From: Prorocentrum cordatum
Lineage: Eukaryota; Sar; Dinophyceae; Prorocentrales; Prorocentraceae
Assembly: GCA_963575745.1 (NCBI GenBank)
Contig: CAUYUJ010015260.1
Location: 1,045,977-1,067,622, forward strand
DNA length: 21,646 nucleotides
Reading direction: 5' to 3'
The notes below the pieces were generated by a model. It was given only the letters and a program-made list of their open reading frames with translations, had not been told where the DNA came from and did not search any database. A program made the position numbers and the translations under genes. Below, in pieces: positions 8,335 through 15,570 of this stretch (position 1 is its first letter; each line of letters begins with the position of its first letter).

Positions 8335-8539
8335 AGGAGGAGGAGGAGGAGGAGGAGGAGGAGGAGGAGGAGGAGGAGGAGGAGGAGGGAGGAGGGAGGA
8401 GGAGGAGGAGGAGGAGGAGGAGGAAGAGGAAGAGGAGGAGGAAGAGGAAGTGGAGGAAGAGGAGGAGGAGGAGGAGGAGGAGGAGGAGGAGGAGGAGGAG
8501 GAGGAGGATGAGGAGGAGGAGGAGGAGGAGGAGGACGAG
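8335..8539. repeat. (AGG)n homopurine microsatellite
   Basis: About 200 bp of nearly pure purine on the + strand (AGG with AGA interruptions and isolated T and C). It would encode poly-Glu, poly-Gly or poly-Arg on + and poly-Pro, poly-Leu or poly-Ser on -, which explains the long open frames here on both strands. Mirror symmetry gives it triplex (H-DNA) potential. Confidence 0.97.
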
Positions 8540-8701
8540 GACCAGGCGCCTCGCGCCCGGGCCGCAGTCTCCACGGGCCCGTGCGCGAGGCGCCCTGCAG
8601 CGCCGGCCGGGCGGCGCGGTCGCGGCTGGAGACCACCGGACGCGCTCCACCGCTCGCAGGGTGCCTTTTTTTCGGGGGCAGCGAAGAGGGTCGGAGATGG
8701 A

Positions 8702-8860
8702 TAGACCTCCTGCCCCGACACGTCGATTGAGAAATTGGCCGTTTTCGGTTCGCGAGAGGGCGTCGTGGCCGTCGTTTTCCGGGTCCAGGTCCGTCGGTTT
8801 CGGTCCCAGGCCGTTTTCACTAAGGGGAGGTTTACTAAAGGGAGGTTTGTCCCTCGCCGA
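8702..8860 (+). repeat. Family D repeat, copy 2
   Basis: 159 bp, the same length as 7042-7200 and in the same orientation. Its right end (CCTCGCCGA) runs straight into the left end of family A copy 5. Confidence 0.85.
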
Positions 8861-9204
8861 GGGCGGCAAAGAGGGGGGGTGATGACTACCCTGACCTTCC
8901 AGAGAGCTATTTTTTAGCACGGGAGGCCTAAAAACCTAAAAAACTGAACGAAACAGCCTAAAACCAACGCATAGGATAGCTCTGGGATGCGTTTTCTAAG
9001 TCGCGTGCTATTTTTTAGCCCTCCTGGAAGGTCAGGGTAGGGGGGGGGGGGAATATCATGGCGGGGGCCACGATATCGCCCCAGGTTTCATGGCGCCTCT
9101 TCTCATTTCATTGCGTCCCCGGCCCGCCCTTTGGGCCGCGCACGTGCCGCCGGCCATGATTGGCGCCCCCCCGTCTTGGACGCCCCCCTCTTGACCGCCC
9201 CCGA
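8858..9204 (+). mobile_element. Family A repeat, copy 5, split by a nested MITE
   Basis: The left end is GGGCGGCAAAGAGGGG and the right end is CTCTTGACCGCCCCCGA. It is interrupted at GATGACTA|GGGG by the 149-bp element at 8889-9037. Removing that element and one TA gives the GATGACTAGGGG found intact in copies 4, 6 and 8, so the other family A copies serve as the empty site. Confidence 0.88.
8889..9037 (+). mobile_element. TA-targeted MITE, copy 1 (nested)
   Basis: 149 bp with inverted ends CCCTGACCTTCCAG / CTGGAAGGTCAGGG, extending inward to a GCTA..TTTAGCACG block on both sides. It is flanked by TA on each side (8887-8888, 9038-9039). Paralogous family A copies have a single TA at the same place, so TA is the duplicated target. 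TA duplication is characteristic of Tc1/mariner-type transposases. The interior is AT-rich and non-coding. Confidence 0.92.
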
Positions 9205-9225
9205 TATTTGTAAACGCCCGGAACG

Positions 9226-9404
9226 AGAAACACGTGTCTGCTTCGATGGAATGTATCGCAGATCCCCCGCGGCGGATCCAGGCCCTTTTGCAATCAGTTG
9301 CGCTCTGCGAGTCGTGGAAGGCGCTCTCGTCTGGGAGCAGCGGCCCTCGCCCAGCGCGGTCAGCAAGCGCGCCGTGGCGATGCGCCCGCCGGAGGGCAGC
9401 CGAT
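9226..9404 (+). repeat. Family G repeat, copy 1 (uninterrupted)
   Basis: Runs from AGAAACACGTGTCTGCTTCG through ATCCCCCGCGGCGGATCCAGG and CTCTGCGAGTCGTGGA to GGAGGGCAGCCGA. It provides the empty-site reference for the family E insertion in the copy at 11391-11831. Confidence 0.85.
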
Positions 9405-9660
9405 GATTCAAGCAGTGGCGACGCGTCCTGGCTCGCCTATAGGCCTACCAAAAAATGTTATAAGGACCCTTTGTGGTCTGCACGAAATGTTATTAGAACA
9501 TTTCTGGCTGAGACTGTCTTTTGTTAACACGTTGGGCTTATGCTATAAGAGCCTTGTTTTTGTGATTTGAACATGTGTAGGTTCTAAGAGCATCTCGTGG
9601 TAATTATGCCTGTAGGAATGCTGGGACGGTCGGTCCCTTCTCGAATGATGGGCCTGTTTT
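9405..9660. other. Unique AT-richer spacer, no gene seen
   Basis: No shared repeat, RNA gene or credible reading frame was found. Confidence 0.5.
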
Positions 9661-9773
9661 CCACCACCACCACCATAAGTTGGAGGGGGAGGAGGAGGAG
9701 GACGAGGACGAGGAGGAGGAGGAGGAGGAGGAGGACCCCCTCCCCCTCCAACTTCTGGTGGTGGTGGTGGTGG
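9661..9773. repeat. Small foldback with CCACC arms and AGG/ACG core
   Basis: The left arm (CCACCACCACCACCATAAGT then TGGAGGGGGAGG) and the right arm (CCCCCTCCCCCTCCAACTTC then TGGTGGTGG) are inverted repeats of about 32 bp. They enclose roughly 40 bp of (AGG)/(ACG) microsatellite. The unit could form a hairpin with a purine-rich loop. Confidence 0.85.
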
Positions 9774-9787
9774 ACAACACGTCCGAA

Positions 9788-9812
9788 GCAAGAAACACGT
9801 GTCTGCTCCGAT
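9788..9812 (+). repeat. Family G repeat, copy 3 (left end, truncated)
   Basis: AAGAAACACGTGTCTGCTCCGAT matches the start of the other family G copies and stops exactly where the spliced-leader sequence begins at 9813. This suggests the retrogene inserted into a family G copy. The rest of that copy was not found downstream. Confidence 0.75.
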
Positions 9813-9834
9813 TCCGTAGCCATTTTGGCTCAAG
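9813..9834 (+). other. Dinoflagellate spliced-leader relict (full 22 nt)
   Basis: The sequence is T-CCGTAGCCATTTTGGCT-CAAG, an exact match to the conserved 22-nt leader (D-CCGTAG...CTCAAG) that dinoflagellates trans-splice onto mRNA 5' ends. In the genome it is not followed by GT, as it is in a leader RNA gene, but by a degraded second leader and then the lectin-like ORF. It is therefore a relict in a reinserted mRNA copy, not an SL RNA gene. Confidence 0.93.
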
Positions 9835-9849
9835 GGATTTCGGCTCGAG
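9835..9849 (+). other. Degenerate partial second spliced leader
   Basis: GGATTTCGGCTCGAG aligns without gaps to CCATTTTGGCTCAAG, the last 15 nt of the leader, at 11 of 15 positions. Partial leaders of exactly this length arise when a reinserted gene is trans-spliced again at the AG inside its old leader. Its decay relative to the intact leader fits an earlier round of recycling. Confidence 0.75.
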
Positions 9850-9945
9850 CATTCTTGTGCAGTCTATACGGTTGCCGCGTGCTCACGCAGACCCGCGCGT
9901 GCTCCCAGCGCGTGGCCAGGCGGGCCGGCGCGCGCAAACAGAGAG

Positions 9946-10767
9946 ATGCCGGCCGCGGGGGCCCGCGTTGCTCTGCTCGCGGTGGCTTCGGGGCTCGCCG
10001 CCGCGGCCTCGCTCGGCGCCGCCAGCGCGCCGCGGTCTGAGGCGGAGGTGGACACCCAGCAGGAGTGCGAGCACGCGGCCGCGCGCGTCGAGGCCCTTCA
10101 GCGGCGCTCGGTGCTGACGGGCTCTCGGGCCCCCACGGAGGAGGAGGAGCTGGAGGAGTCTCGCGCCGAGGCCGAGGTGGAGGGCAACCCTTACGCGCCT
10201 GGGCCCAACGTTTACCTCGCGACCATTGTGGATCCACAAAATTTCCGGAGCTATTGCCTGGACATCGCCGGTTCCCCGCCCCACCCGCAGTGCGGCAGCA
10301 TCCAGGGCCACAGCTGCAAGACCGAGGGCGAGGACACCCAGTTCAAGTACGACCCCGACAAGCATCAAATCCGTTCCGTCAACTTCAATGAGCGTTGCAA
10401 CCCGCTGTACAGCGGGTCGGCGAACGGCAGATCATGGAAGGCGCATCATGGGGATCCTGCTTGTCTCACTGTCCGCGGAGACCTTCAAGCTGGGTCCACC
10501 TTCAGCCTCACGAGCTGTGTCAGTTCCGGAAGCGACAGGCAGAAATTCTCGTTCACGAGCAGGGGGCAGTTTGTGGTAGGCGACGGTTCCTCCTCCCTAT
10601 GCGTCGTCTTGGGAATGAATGCGACGGAGTATACGGATCAGGACTTTTTCACCCGCCCCGCAGAACTCCAGGACTGCGAGTCGTGGCCGACGGAGTTGTC
10701 CACGTGGGAGGTCCTTCTCCCAGACCACACCTTTCTTTCTGTTATCGATGCCAGCCCCTCCAGTTAG
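9946..10767 (+). CDS. Secreted ricin-type beta-trefoil lectin-like protein (retrogene)
   Basis: 273 aa, intact and intronless. The start is the first ATG after the spliced leader, with a 5' leader of about 111 nt and no upstream ATG. Residues 1-28 form an Ala-rich signal peptide. Residues 30-80 are an acidic Glu/Ala-rich linker. Residues 100-260 show three trefoil-like units: CLDI(104)...C124...TQFKY, CLTV(173)...C191...RQKFSF, and CVVL(219)...C244...STWEVL, with Q-x-F/W-like closures. There are nine Cys in the mature part and one NAT sequon (225). The family usually binds galactose-type glycans; the ligand here is unknown. No ribosome-inactivating catalytic chain is present, so nothing suggests a toxin. 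Targeting to the cell surface or secretion is inferred. Confidence 0.8.
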   Translation: MPAAGARVALLAVASGLAAAASLGAASAPRSEAEVDTQQECEHAAARVEALQRRSVLTGSRAPTEEEELEESRAEAEVEGNPYAPGPNVYLATIVDPQNFRSYCLDIAGSPPHPQCGSIQGHSCKTEGEDTQFKYDPDKHQIRSVNFNERCNPLYSGSANGRSWKAHHGDPACLTVRGDLQAGSTFSLTSCVSSGSDRQKFSFTSRGQFVVGDGSSSLCVVLGMNATEYTDQDFFTRPAELQDCESWPTELSTWEVLLPDHTFLSVIDASPSS

Positions 10768-11017
10768 GGCCTGCCGGCAGTGAGGGACCAGCCTGCCAGT
10801 GGGAGCACATGATTCAGACCGAATTATCTTCTCTGCGGAGGTTGACCATCCACGGGTTGCTTCTAATTCGTTTGCTTTTTTCTTGTAATTTCCTTCGCAT
10901 TTATGAAGCAGCACGTGGGGATCCTCTAGGAGCGTTCAAGAGGGTAAATGTTGAACCCGAGAGGCAAGCAAACACACATCGATCAGCAAACAGTTGTGGG
11001 AACCATACTTAGTCCGG
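10768..11017 (+). other. Downstream flank / 3' UTR of the lectin-like gene
   Basis: AT-richer than its surroundings. No poly(A) tract marks the end of the retroposed copy, as expected because dinoflagellate retrocopies are usually recognised by the leader rather than the tail. No other gene was found. Confidence 0.45.
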
Positions 11018-11347
11018 GCATGGCCCGAGCGTGCGCAGTGGTCAAGTCCCACAAGAAGTGGCGCTGCCATTCCGGCTGACCAGCCGCGCTCGCCGCCTCC
11101 CATCTCAGCCCCGTTGCTGCCGTCGCGGATGCCATGGGCAATTTTGATACCCATGCCGTCCATGCCTTACACTTGCCGCCATGGAGCGGCGTGCGCAGGC
11201 TTGTGCAGGCGTGTGGGGCCCAGGCGTGGCCCAGGCGTGTGCATTGGTCAAACAATCCATATCAGAAGAAGTGTCGCTGCCCTCTCCTGCTGACCAGCCT
11301 CGCCCGACGCCTCGCATCGTCCCATCTCCCTGCGCTGATGCGATAGG
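11018..11347 (+). repeat. Two diverged direct repeats of ~120 bp
   Basis: Unit 1 (11018-11138) and unit 2 (11224-11347) share GC(A/G)TGGCCC(G/A)(A/G)GCGTG.GCA, TGGTCAA, AGAAGTG.CGCTGCC, GCTGACCAGCC and a terminal GATGC.AT.GG. They are separated by 85 bp containing GCGTG-rich sequence. No common protein frame is conserved, so this is a repeat rather than a gene pair. Confidence 0.75.
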
Positions 11348-11390
11348 ACTGCTTTTCATTGCCCCCTGGCGAAAACGGGCGTGAAAAAAA

Positions 11391-11831
11391 AAAAACACGT
11401 GTCTGCTCCGATGGAATGCATCGCAGGTCCCCCGCGGCGGATCCAGGCCTTTGTGGGCCCGGAAACGGCAGGGCCGTTTTTCTTACCGTTTCCAGAAAAG
11501 TGTCCCTTGAGAATGGAAACGGCAAAAAAAGGCGACCAGAAACGGCAACAAAAACGGCTCCAGGATTGGAACCGGAGCCGGAACCGGTCAAAAAACGGCG
11601 ACGGAACCGCTAAAACAACGGCGTCGGAACCGGCAAAAAAACGGCAGGACAGAACCGATAAAAATACGGCCCTGTCGTTTCCAGGGCCCACTGAGAGGAA
11701 TCCAGGCCCTTTTGCGAGCGGCTGCTCTGCGAGTCGTGGAGCGCGCGCTCGTTTGGGAGAGCAGCGGCCCTCGCCCTGGCGCGGTCAGCGCGCGCGCCGT
11801 GGCGCTGCCTGCGCCCGCCGGGGGGCAGCCG
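11391..11831 (+). repeat. Family G repeat, copy 2, split by family E
   Basis: The left part (11391-11452) and right part (about 11700-11831) together match 9226-9404. The family E element at 11453-11691 lies between them, with ATCCAGGCCTTT repeated as ATCCAGGCCCTTTT on the far side. Confidence 0.87.
11453..11691 (-). mobile_element. Family E TIR element, copy 2, with ~12-bp TSD
   Basis: 239 bp in the opposite orientation to copies 1 and 3. The ends are GTGGGCCCGGAAACGGCAGG and GTCGTTTCCAGGGCCCAC. The target duplication is ATCCAGGCCTTT (11441-11452) and ATCCAGGCCCTTTT (11700-11713), with seven or eight extra bases (TGAGAGG) on the right. A GC-AG splice using CCAG|GCC in both duplications (11447-11705) would remove it cleanly. 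Confidence 0.87.
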
Positions 11832-11864
11832 AGAGCCGCCATCGCGCAGTGGGAGGGCCATAAA

Positions 11865-12014
11865 CCCTGAACTTCCAGGAGGGCAATAAAATAGCGCGCG
11901 ACTTAAAAACCTATCCCAGAGCTATTCTATGTCTTGGTTTCGGGCTGTCTCGTCTCGTTGTTTAGGTCTCTGGGCCTCCCGTGCTAAAGAATAGAGCTCT
12001 CTGGAAGGTCAGGG
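11865..12014 (-). mobile_element. TA-type MITE, copy 2
   Basis: 150 bp and homologous along its length to the reverse complement of 8889-9037. The ends are CCCTGAACTTCCAG and CTGGAAGGTCAGGG. The flanking dinucleotides are AA on both sides rather than TA, either from mutation after insertion or a non-canonical target. A poly-G run follows at 12018-12035. Confidence 0.88.
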
Positions 12015-12154
12015 AATGGGGGGGGGGGGGGGGGGCGAGGGGGGGTCCGAAGAGGTGCCCGAACGGTACTTAAGCGAGCCCCTCGGGGCTCCGGAGGGGC
12101 CCGAACGGGGCACGCAAGGGGACCGCTTCTGACCCCCCCATTGATGACCTTCAG

Positions 12155-12320
12155 GAGGAAACAAAAACACACAGACACAATTAATCGTCGAGTCCCAGGA
12201 AAATATGGGAAAATATAGGAATTGGGCGGGAAGACAAAAACCCAGAAAATATAGGAAAATATGGGGAATCCTTTTATTTGTGTGTATTTATTTGTGCGTC
12301 CCAGTTCCCCTTCATTCAAG
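12155..12320 (+). mobile_element. Introner-like element, copy 4
   Basis: 166 bp, left junction CCTTCAG|GAGG and right junction CATTCAAG|CC. Internal blocks are as in copy 1, with TTAATCGTCGA in place of TGAATCGTCGA. Only 99 bp separate it from copy 5. Confidence 0.75.
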
Positions 12321-12419
12321 CCACGCCTGAGCCTCGCCGCGCACGCGCCGGCGGCGGCCCGCCCCGGCGCCCGCGCTTCTCGCTCGAGGAGAGCGCGCGA
12401 AGCGCGGGCCGTCTGTCAG
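12321..12419. other. GC-rich spacer between introner-like copies 4 and 5
   Basis: 99 bp of high-GC sequence bounded by candidate AG|C and CAG|GA splice junctions, so it is exon-sized. It contains a CGCGCTTCTCGCTCGAGGAG inverted segment and is too short to assign a protein. Confidence 0.3.
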
Positions 12420-12585
12420 GAGGGGAGAAAACACACAGACACAATTAATCGTCGACTCCCAGGAAAATATGCAAAAATATGGGAAGTGGGCGGGAAGACA
12501 AAAACCCAGAAAATATAGGAAAATATGGGGAATATTTTTATTTGTGTGTATTTATTTGTGTGTCCTAATTTCCCTTTACTTACAG
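12420..12585 (+). mobile_element. Introner-like element, copy 5
   Basis: 166 bp with the best acceptor-like end in the family: a pyrimidine-rich TTTCCCTTTACTTACAG|G. The left junction is TGTCAG|GAGGGG. Sequence between the ends is nearly identical to copy 4, suggesting recent activity of this subfamily. Confidence 0.78.
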
Positions 12586-12620
12586 GTGGAGCGCTCCAGA
12601 ATGGTAGCAAAAGATATCGC

Positions 12621-12793
12621 AGGCCTGGAGATTGACACTAACACCGGGGGAAGAAGATCCCGATCTCGGTGATGGTGGTGGTGCTCTGGCTTCCAGGGTG
12701 ACCGAAACAGTACCACCATCATCGAAATCTAGGATCGTCTTCCCACTGTGGAGGCAACCCCCTGTGTTGGTGTTGGTGCCCATCTCCAGGCCT
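12621..12793 (+). mobile_element. AGGCCT-ended MITE, copy 1
   Basis: 173 bp with inverted ends AGGCCTGGAGATTGACACTA and TTGGTGCCCATCTCCAGGCCT. Both termini contain the palindrome AGGCCT, giving CAG|GC at the left and CAG|GC at the right. It is homologous throughout to 20816-21000, and both copies are preceded by ATCGC, which may belong to the element. It is non-coding and no clear target duplication is seen here. Confidence 0.85.
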
Positions 12794-13038
12794 CCAGAAA
12801 TAAGTTCGGGGACGACGTTTCGACTATTGTTTGATGGTTTGTGAATGTATTGGCGATTTTCTATTTGCCCTCCAAGATCCGCCTGTGGGAGGACTTGCCC
12901 GACCTAGCGGTAGGCGCGCCCCGAACGACGGCGCGCTCATCCAGGGGGTGGCTCTCCAAGAGCGCTTTCTCCATGAAATCCGTCAGTGCACGACCACGCC
13001 CTTGCAGCATCTCCACAGCTCGTTTTCGATGAGCTGCT
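12794..13038. other. Spacer with a degraded family F right end
   Basis: At 12864-12902 the text CTCCAAGATCCGCCTGTGGG ending in TTGCCCGAC resembles the right terminus of the family F element at 15929-16076. The rest shows no gene or known repeat. Confidence 0.5.
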
Positions 13039-13208
13039 GTACACCTTAGGCGATGCTTAAGAAAACCTAAGTTTTCGTCCAGAGTCTCGATTATTCTTAA
13101 TTTTTCAATATAAATCCCAAGATTTTGATAGAAGTTCTGGGTTTTATTCCATTTCTGAGACTATGAATTTCTTAACCCATGATTTCTTAAGCATTTCGCA
13201 GGGTGTAC
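13039..13208. mobile_element. AT-rich TIR element (GTACACC ends)
   Basis: 170 bp, strikingly AT-rich within GC-rich surroundings. The left end GTACACCTTAGGCGATGCTT and right end (AAGCATTTCGCAGGGTGTAC) are imperfect inverted repeats extending through an AAGAAA segment. No convincing target duplication was seen and it is the only copy in the window. Confidence 0.75.
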
Positions 13209-13384
13209 CGGCTGGTTCCTGCCCAGTGGACCCTTCTTCTGTCGCTGCGCCTCGTGAGGGTCTTTGAAGTTCTATGCAGGCTGTTGTTGATGCTGAGCCG
13301 GCCCTCCTGGTCGTGCTGCTTCTCGTTAGGCTCCTCCGGGGTCCCACTCTTGCCGATGCAGAGCTCAGCCCTGAACCTTGGGCG

Positions 13385-13540
13385 ACGAGGATCAGTCTGT
13401 GTAAGAGCGTTCCGGAACGCTTTCAAAACGTTCCGGAACGCTCTGAGAAGGCCGGAAGAGCCATGTTCCGGATCCGGCGCCTGAGACCTTTTCCAGATCC
13501 GCCAGATCTCAGAGATTTTCGATTTATTTTTACAGTTGGA
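13385..13540 (+). repeat. ACGCTC-rich repeat, copy 2, with tandem palindromes
   Basis: Matches 960-1090 in the opposite orientation. It contains the palindromes AGCGTTCCGGAACGCT (13406-13421) and CGTTCCGGAACG (13429-13440) in tandem, then CTCTGAGAAGGCC and CTCAGAGATTTTCGATTTAT. Confidence 0.65.
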
Positions 13541-13707
13541 CCGAGGTATAAGGTCGAGGTCGGATCGGGGAGGGTGCCCTGGTGCTCTTTGTGTCTGTTG
13601 GATGTTCTTGTGCGTCCTTGGGGAGGGTGGGTACCTTCGAGTGCTCTTCATTTTGGCCGGTGGAGGGTCTCATGTTCTTAAAGGATGTTTTCTTGGTCTA
13701 GGTCTGA

Positions 13708-13805
13708 CGGTACCCATACCGTATGGTTTCCCATTATTCCCTTTCTTTTGGGGCCTCGTGGGAGGCCCTCGTCGCCACCGCTGGGAGGCCCTCGTCGCCA
13801 CCGCT
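13708..13805 (+). repeat. Family H repeat fragment, copy 3, with 23-bp tandem duplication
   Basis: GGTACCCATACC... through GGGAGGCCCTCGTCGCCACC matches the left half of the copy at 7771. The 23-bp unit at 13759-13781 is repeated exactly at 13782-13804. Confidence 0.8.
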
Positions 13806-14887
13806 GGATGGCGTCTATGAGGCGTGGCAGGTGTTTCAGAGGAGGAAGAGGTACCCGCCCTCTACCTCCACCTTCCATACTATACCTTCCGACCTCCGCG
13901 GAAGGTGCGGAAGAGTTCATCTAAATTCATGGAAGCCTTGCGCAAGTCAAGGAAGCCCACGTAGATGAGATCGAAAAAAAGGCGGTAGGTTAGGGCGAAA
14001 GGTCAGGAATAATGAGGGGGAGGGCATAGCGATGCCTTGCCCTCTTTTTGCACGTTTGGGGCCTCCTGGGAGGCTCGCCGCCACCTGGATTCGCCGCGAA
14101 CTCCTCAGGCCGAAGGCTCCAACTTGCCCCCATTGAAAAACATGTTGCAATCCGCACTCTCCGGAAGTTATGTTCCTCGGGTTCGGCGGGGGTGTTCTGG
14201 CAGGCACTCCTCCCTCCCCACCCCCCCAAGCGTGTCGCTGGGGTGGCAGTGCGCCCCGGGCGACGGGCGCAGGAGGGCGGTCGTGCTTCGAAGCGCCTCC
14301 TGCCCCCGCCGGGACCCGCTGCCGCACGGCGGCGGCCCCACGTGGAAATGCTCAAGGGTCTCGCGAAAAGAGCACCTGCAACAGTGCAAGATTTGCGGGG
14401 CTTGTGTGGTCAAGCCCGATTCGACCCGCAAGCTTCTCCGCAGGGGACGCGGGACGACCAGCACGGCCCGCCTCCGGGCTCGAGTTGGGGAGACGTTCGC
14501 ATCGAAGCGACCTTCCTCCTCGTGCTCGCGCTTGTCAGCTGCCTCTCACCGGTTCTAGAGAACCGTATGCCTGCGCAGTCTTTTTTTTGTCGCGGCCGCA
14601 AGCGAAAGCGCAGGAGGCGTCAAAGGTAAGTCCGGGGCGCGGTCCCTACAAATCATGCAGCGACAAGCAAGCAAAGGCGCGACACCGAGCGCGCGATCAG
14701 AAAGGAGTTCTCCTTTTGTTCTTCTTTCTTTTTCGTTTGTGCCTGCGCAGTCGGCGCAGCCTCAAGGATGCCCCGTCGGAGCCCCGAGGTTGCCGAGAGG
14801 GGCCGAGGTGGCCGAGGCCCCCGGGGCTCGTGGCGGCTCTGCGCCCCGCGGGCGGCACCGGGGGCGCCGAGAGAACAAGAGCATGGC
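13806..14887. other. Unassigned region, no gene recognised
   Basis: Several open frames of 100-250 codons exist on the + strand, but none has recognisable motifs and they overlap in different frames, as expected for GC-rich DNA. TTGGGGCCTCCTGGGAGGCTCG near 14056 resembles part of family H. No RNA gene was seen. Confidence 0.4.
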
Positions 14888-14941
14888 TCGGGGGCGGAAA
14901 AGAGGGGGGTGATGACTAGGGGGGGCTGGGTATCATGGCGT
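14888..14941 (+). repeat. Family A repeat, copy 6 (left end only)
   Basis: TCGGGGGCGGAAAAGAGGGG, GATGACTAGGGG and TATCATGGCG are present. The sequence then switches to the GGTGGCGGGCGAAGG tandem repeat. Confidence 0.85.
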
Positions 14942-14951
14942 GGTGGGCGAA

Positions 14952-15072
14952 GGTGGCGGGCGAAGGGGAAGGCTGGGGGTGGCGGGCGACGGGGAAGGCT
15001 TCTTGGAAGCCTCACCCTGCTTGGAAGCCTTGCGGTGGCACGGGAGGGGGGTGGCGGGCGAAGGAGAAGGCT
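14952..15072 (+). repeat. Minisatellite, GGTGGCGGGCGAAGGGGAAG units
   Basis: Three near-identical ~23-bp units begin at 14952, 14978 and 15050. The last two are separated by a TTGGAAGCC duplication. It lies between two family A left ends. Confidence 0.8.
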
Positions 15073-15101
15073 TCCAGGAGCACCCGCCTGGCCTTCTTGG
15101 G

Positions 15102-15293
15102 TCGGGGGCGGAAAAGAGGGGGGTGATGATTAGGGGGGGGGGATATCATGGCGTGGGCCATGATAGTTCCCCAGATCTCATGGCGCCTCTTCTTGTTTCA
15201 TTGCGTCCCTGGCCGCCCTGCTGGGCCGCGCACATGCCGCCGGTCATGATTTGCACCCCCCCTCTTGGGCACCACCCTCTTGGCCGCTGCCGA
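15102..15293 (+). mobile_element. Family A repeat, copy 7 (full length)
   Basis: 192 bp with the left TIR TCGGGGGCGGAAAAGAGGGG and right TIR ending CTTGGCCGCTGCCGA. The internal hairpin GATATCATGGC / GCCATGATA is nearly perfect. No flanking duplication was found. Confidence 0.87.
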
Positions 15294-15385
15294 ATGGTGC
15301 AGCTGGCCGAGAAGCAGACGGGCCTTGGACGCCGACCCCCCCCCCCGCGTCAGCACCAGGTCAACAGTGCATCGCCAGGCATGTG

Positions 15386-15570
15386 TGAAGTCGGGCCTGT
15401 CCCCCTACAGGTTTTTTTTTTAAGCGAAAAATAAGAAATACCCACACAAAATAATCCGAACATAATACTGGGACTCTGTTTTGAGCATTGATGGACCATT
15501 TCGGAGTAGTTTTGGAGCATGTCTTATTTTTCGTCGAAAATTCCCCTGCAGGGGGACACGCCCCACAGAA
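15386..15570 (+). mobile_element. Family F TIR element, copy 2, with 8-bp TSD
   Basis: The left end is GTCGGGCCTGTCCCCCTACAG at 15390 and the right is CCCCTGCAGGGGGACACGCC at about 15544-15563. The target duplication is GGCATGTG at 15378-15385 and 15571-15578. A T9 run follows the left TIR, and the AT-rich interior is non-coding. Confidence 0.82.

Noticed and set aside
7706-8882. Long frames with poly-Glu, poly-Gly or poly-Arg
   Set aside because: They are produced by the AGG microsatellite plus flanking GC-rich DNA on both strands, with no recognisable domain outside the repeat.
9813-9834. SL RNA gene
   Set aside because: A leader RNA gene needs a GT donor directly after the leader and an Sm-type site. 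Here GG follows, then a degraded partial leader.
9946-10767. Toxin annotation because of the ricin-type fold
   Set aside because: The similarity is to the sugar-binding trefoil only, which is common in harmless lectins and enzymes. No catalytic chain is encoded.
14952-15072. CRISPR-like direct repeats
   Set aside because: Only three units with unequal, non-unique spacers in a eukaryotic genome. It is a minisatellite.
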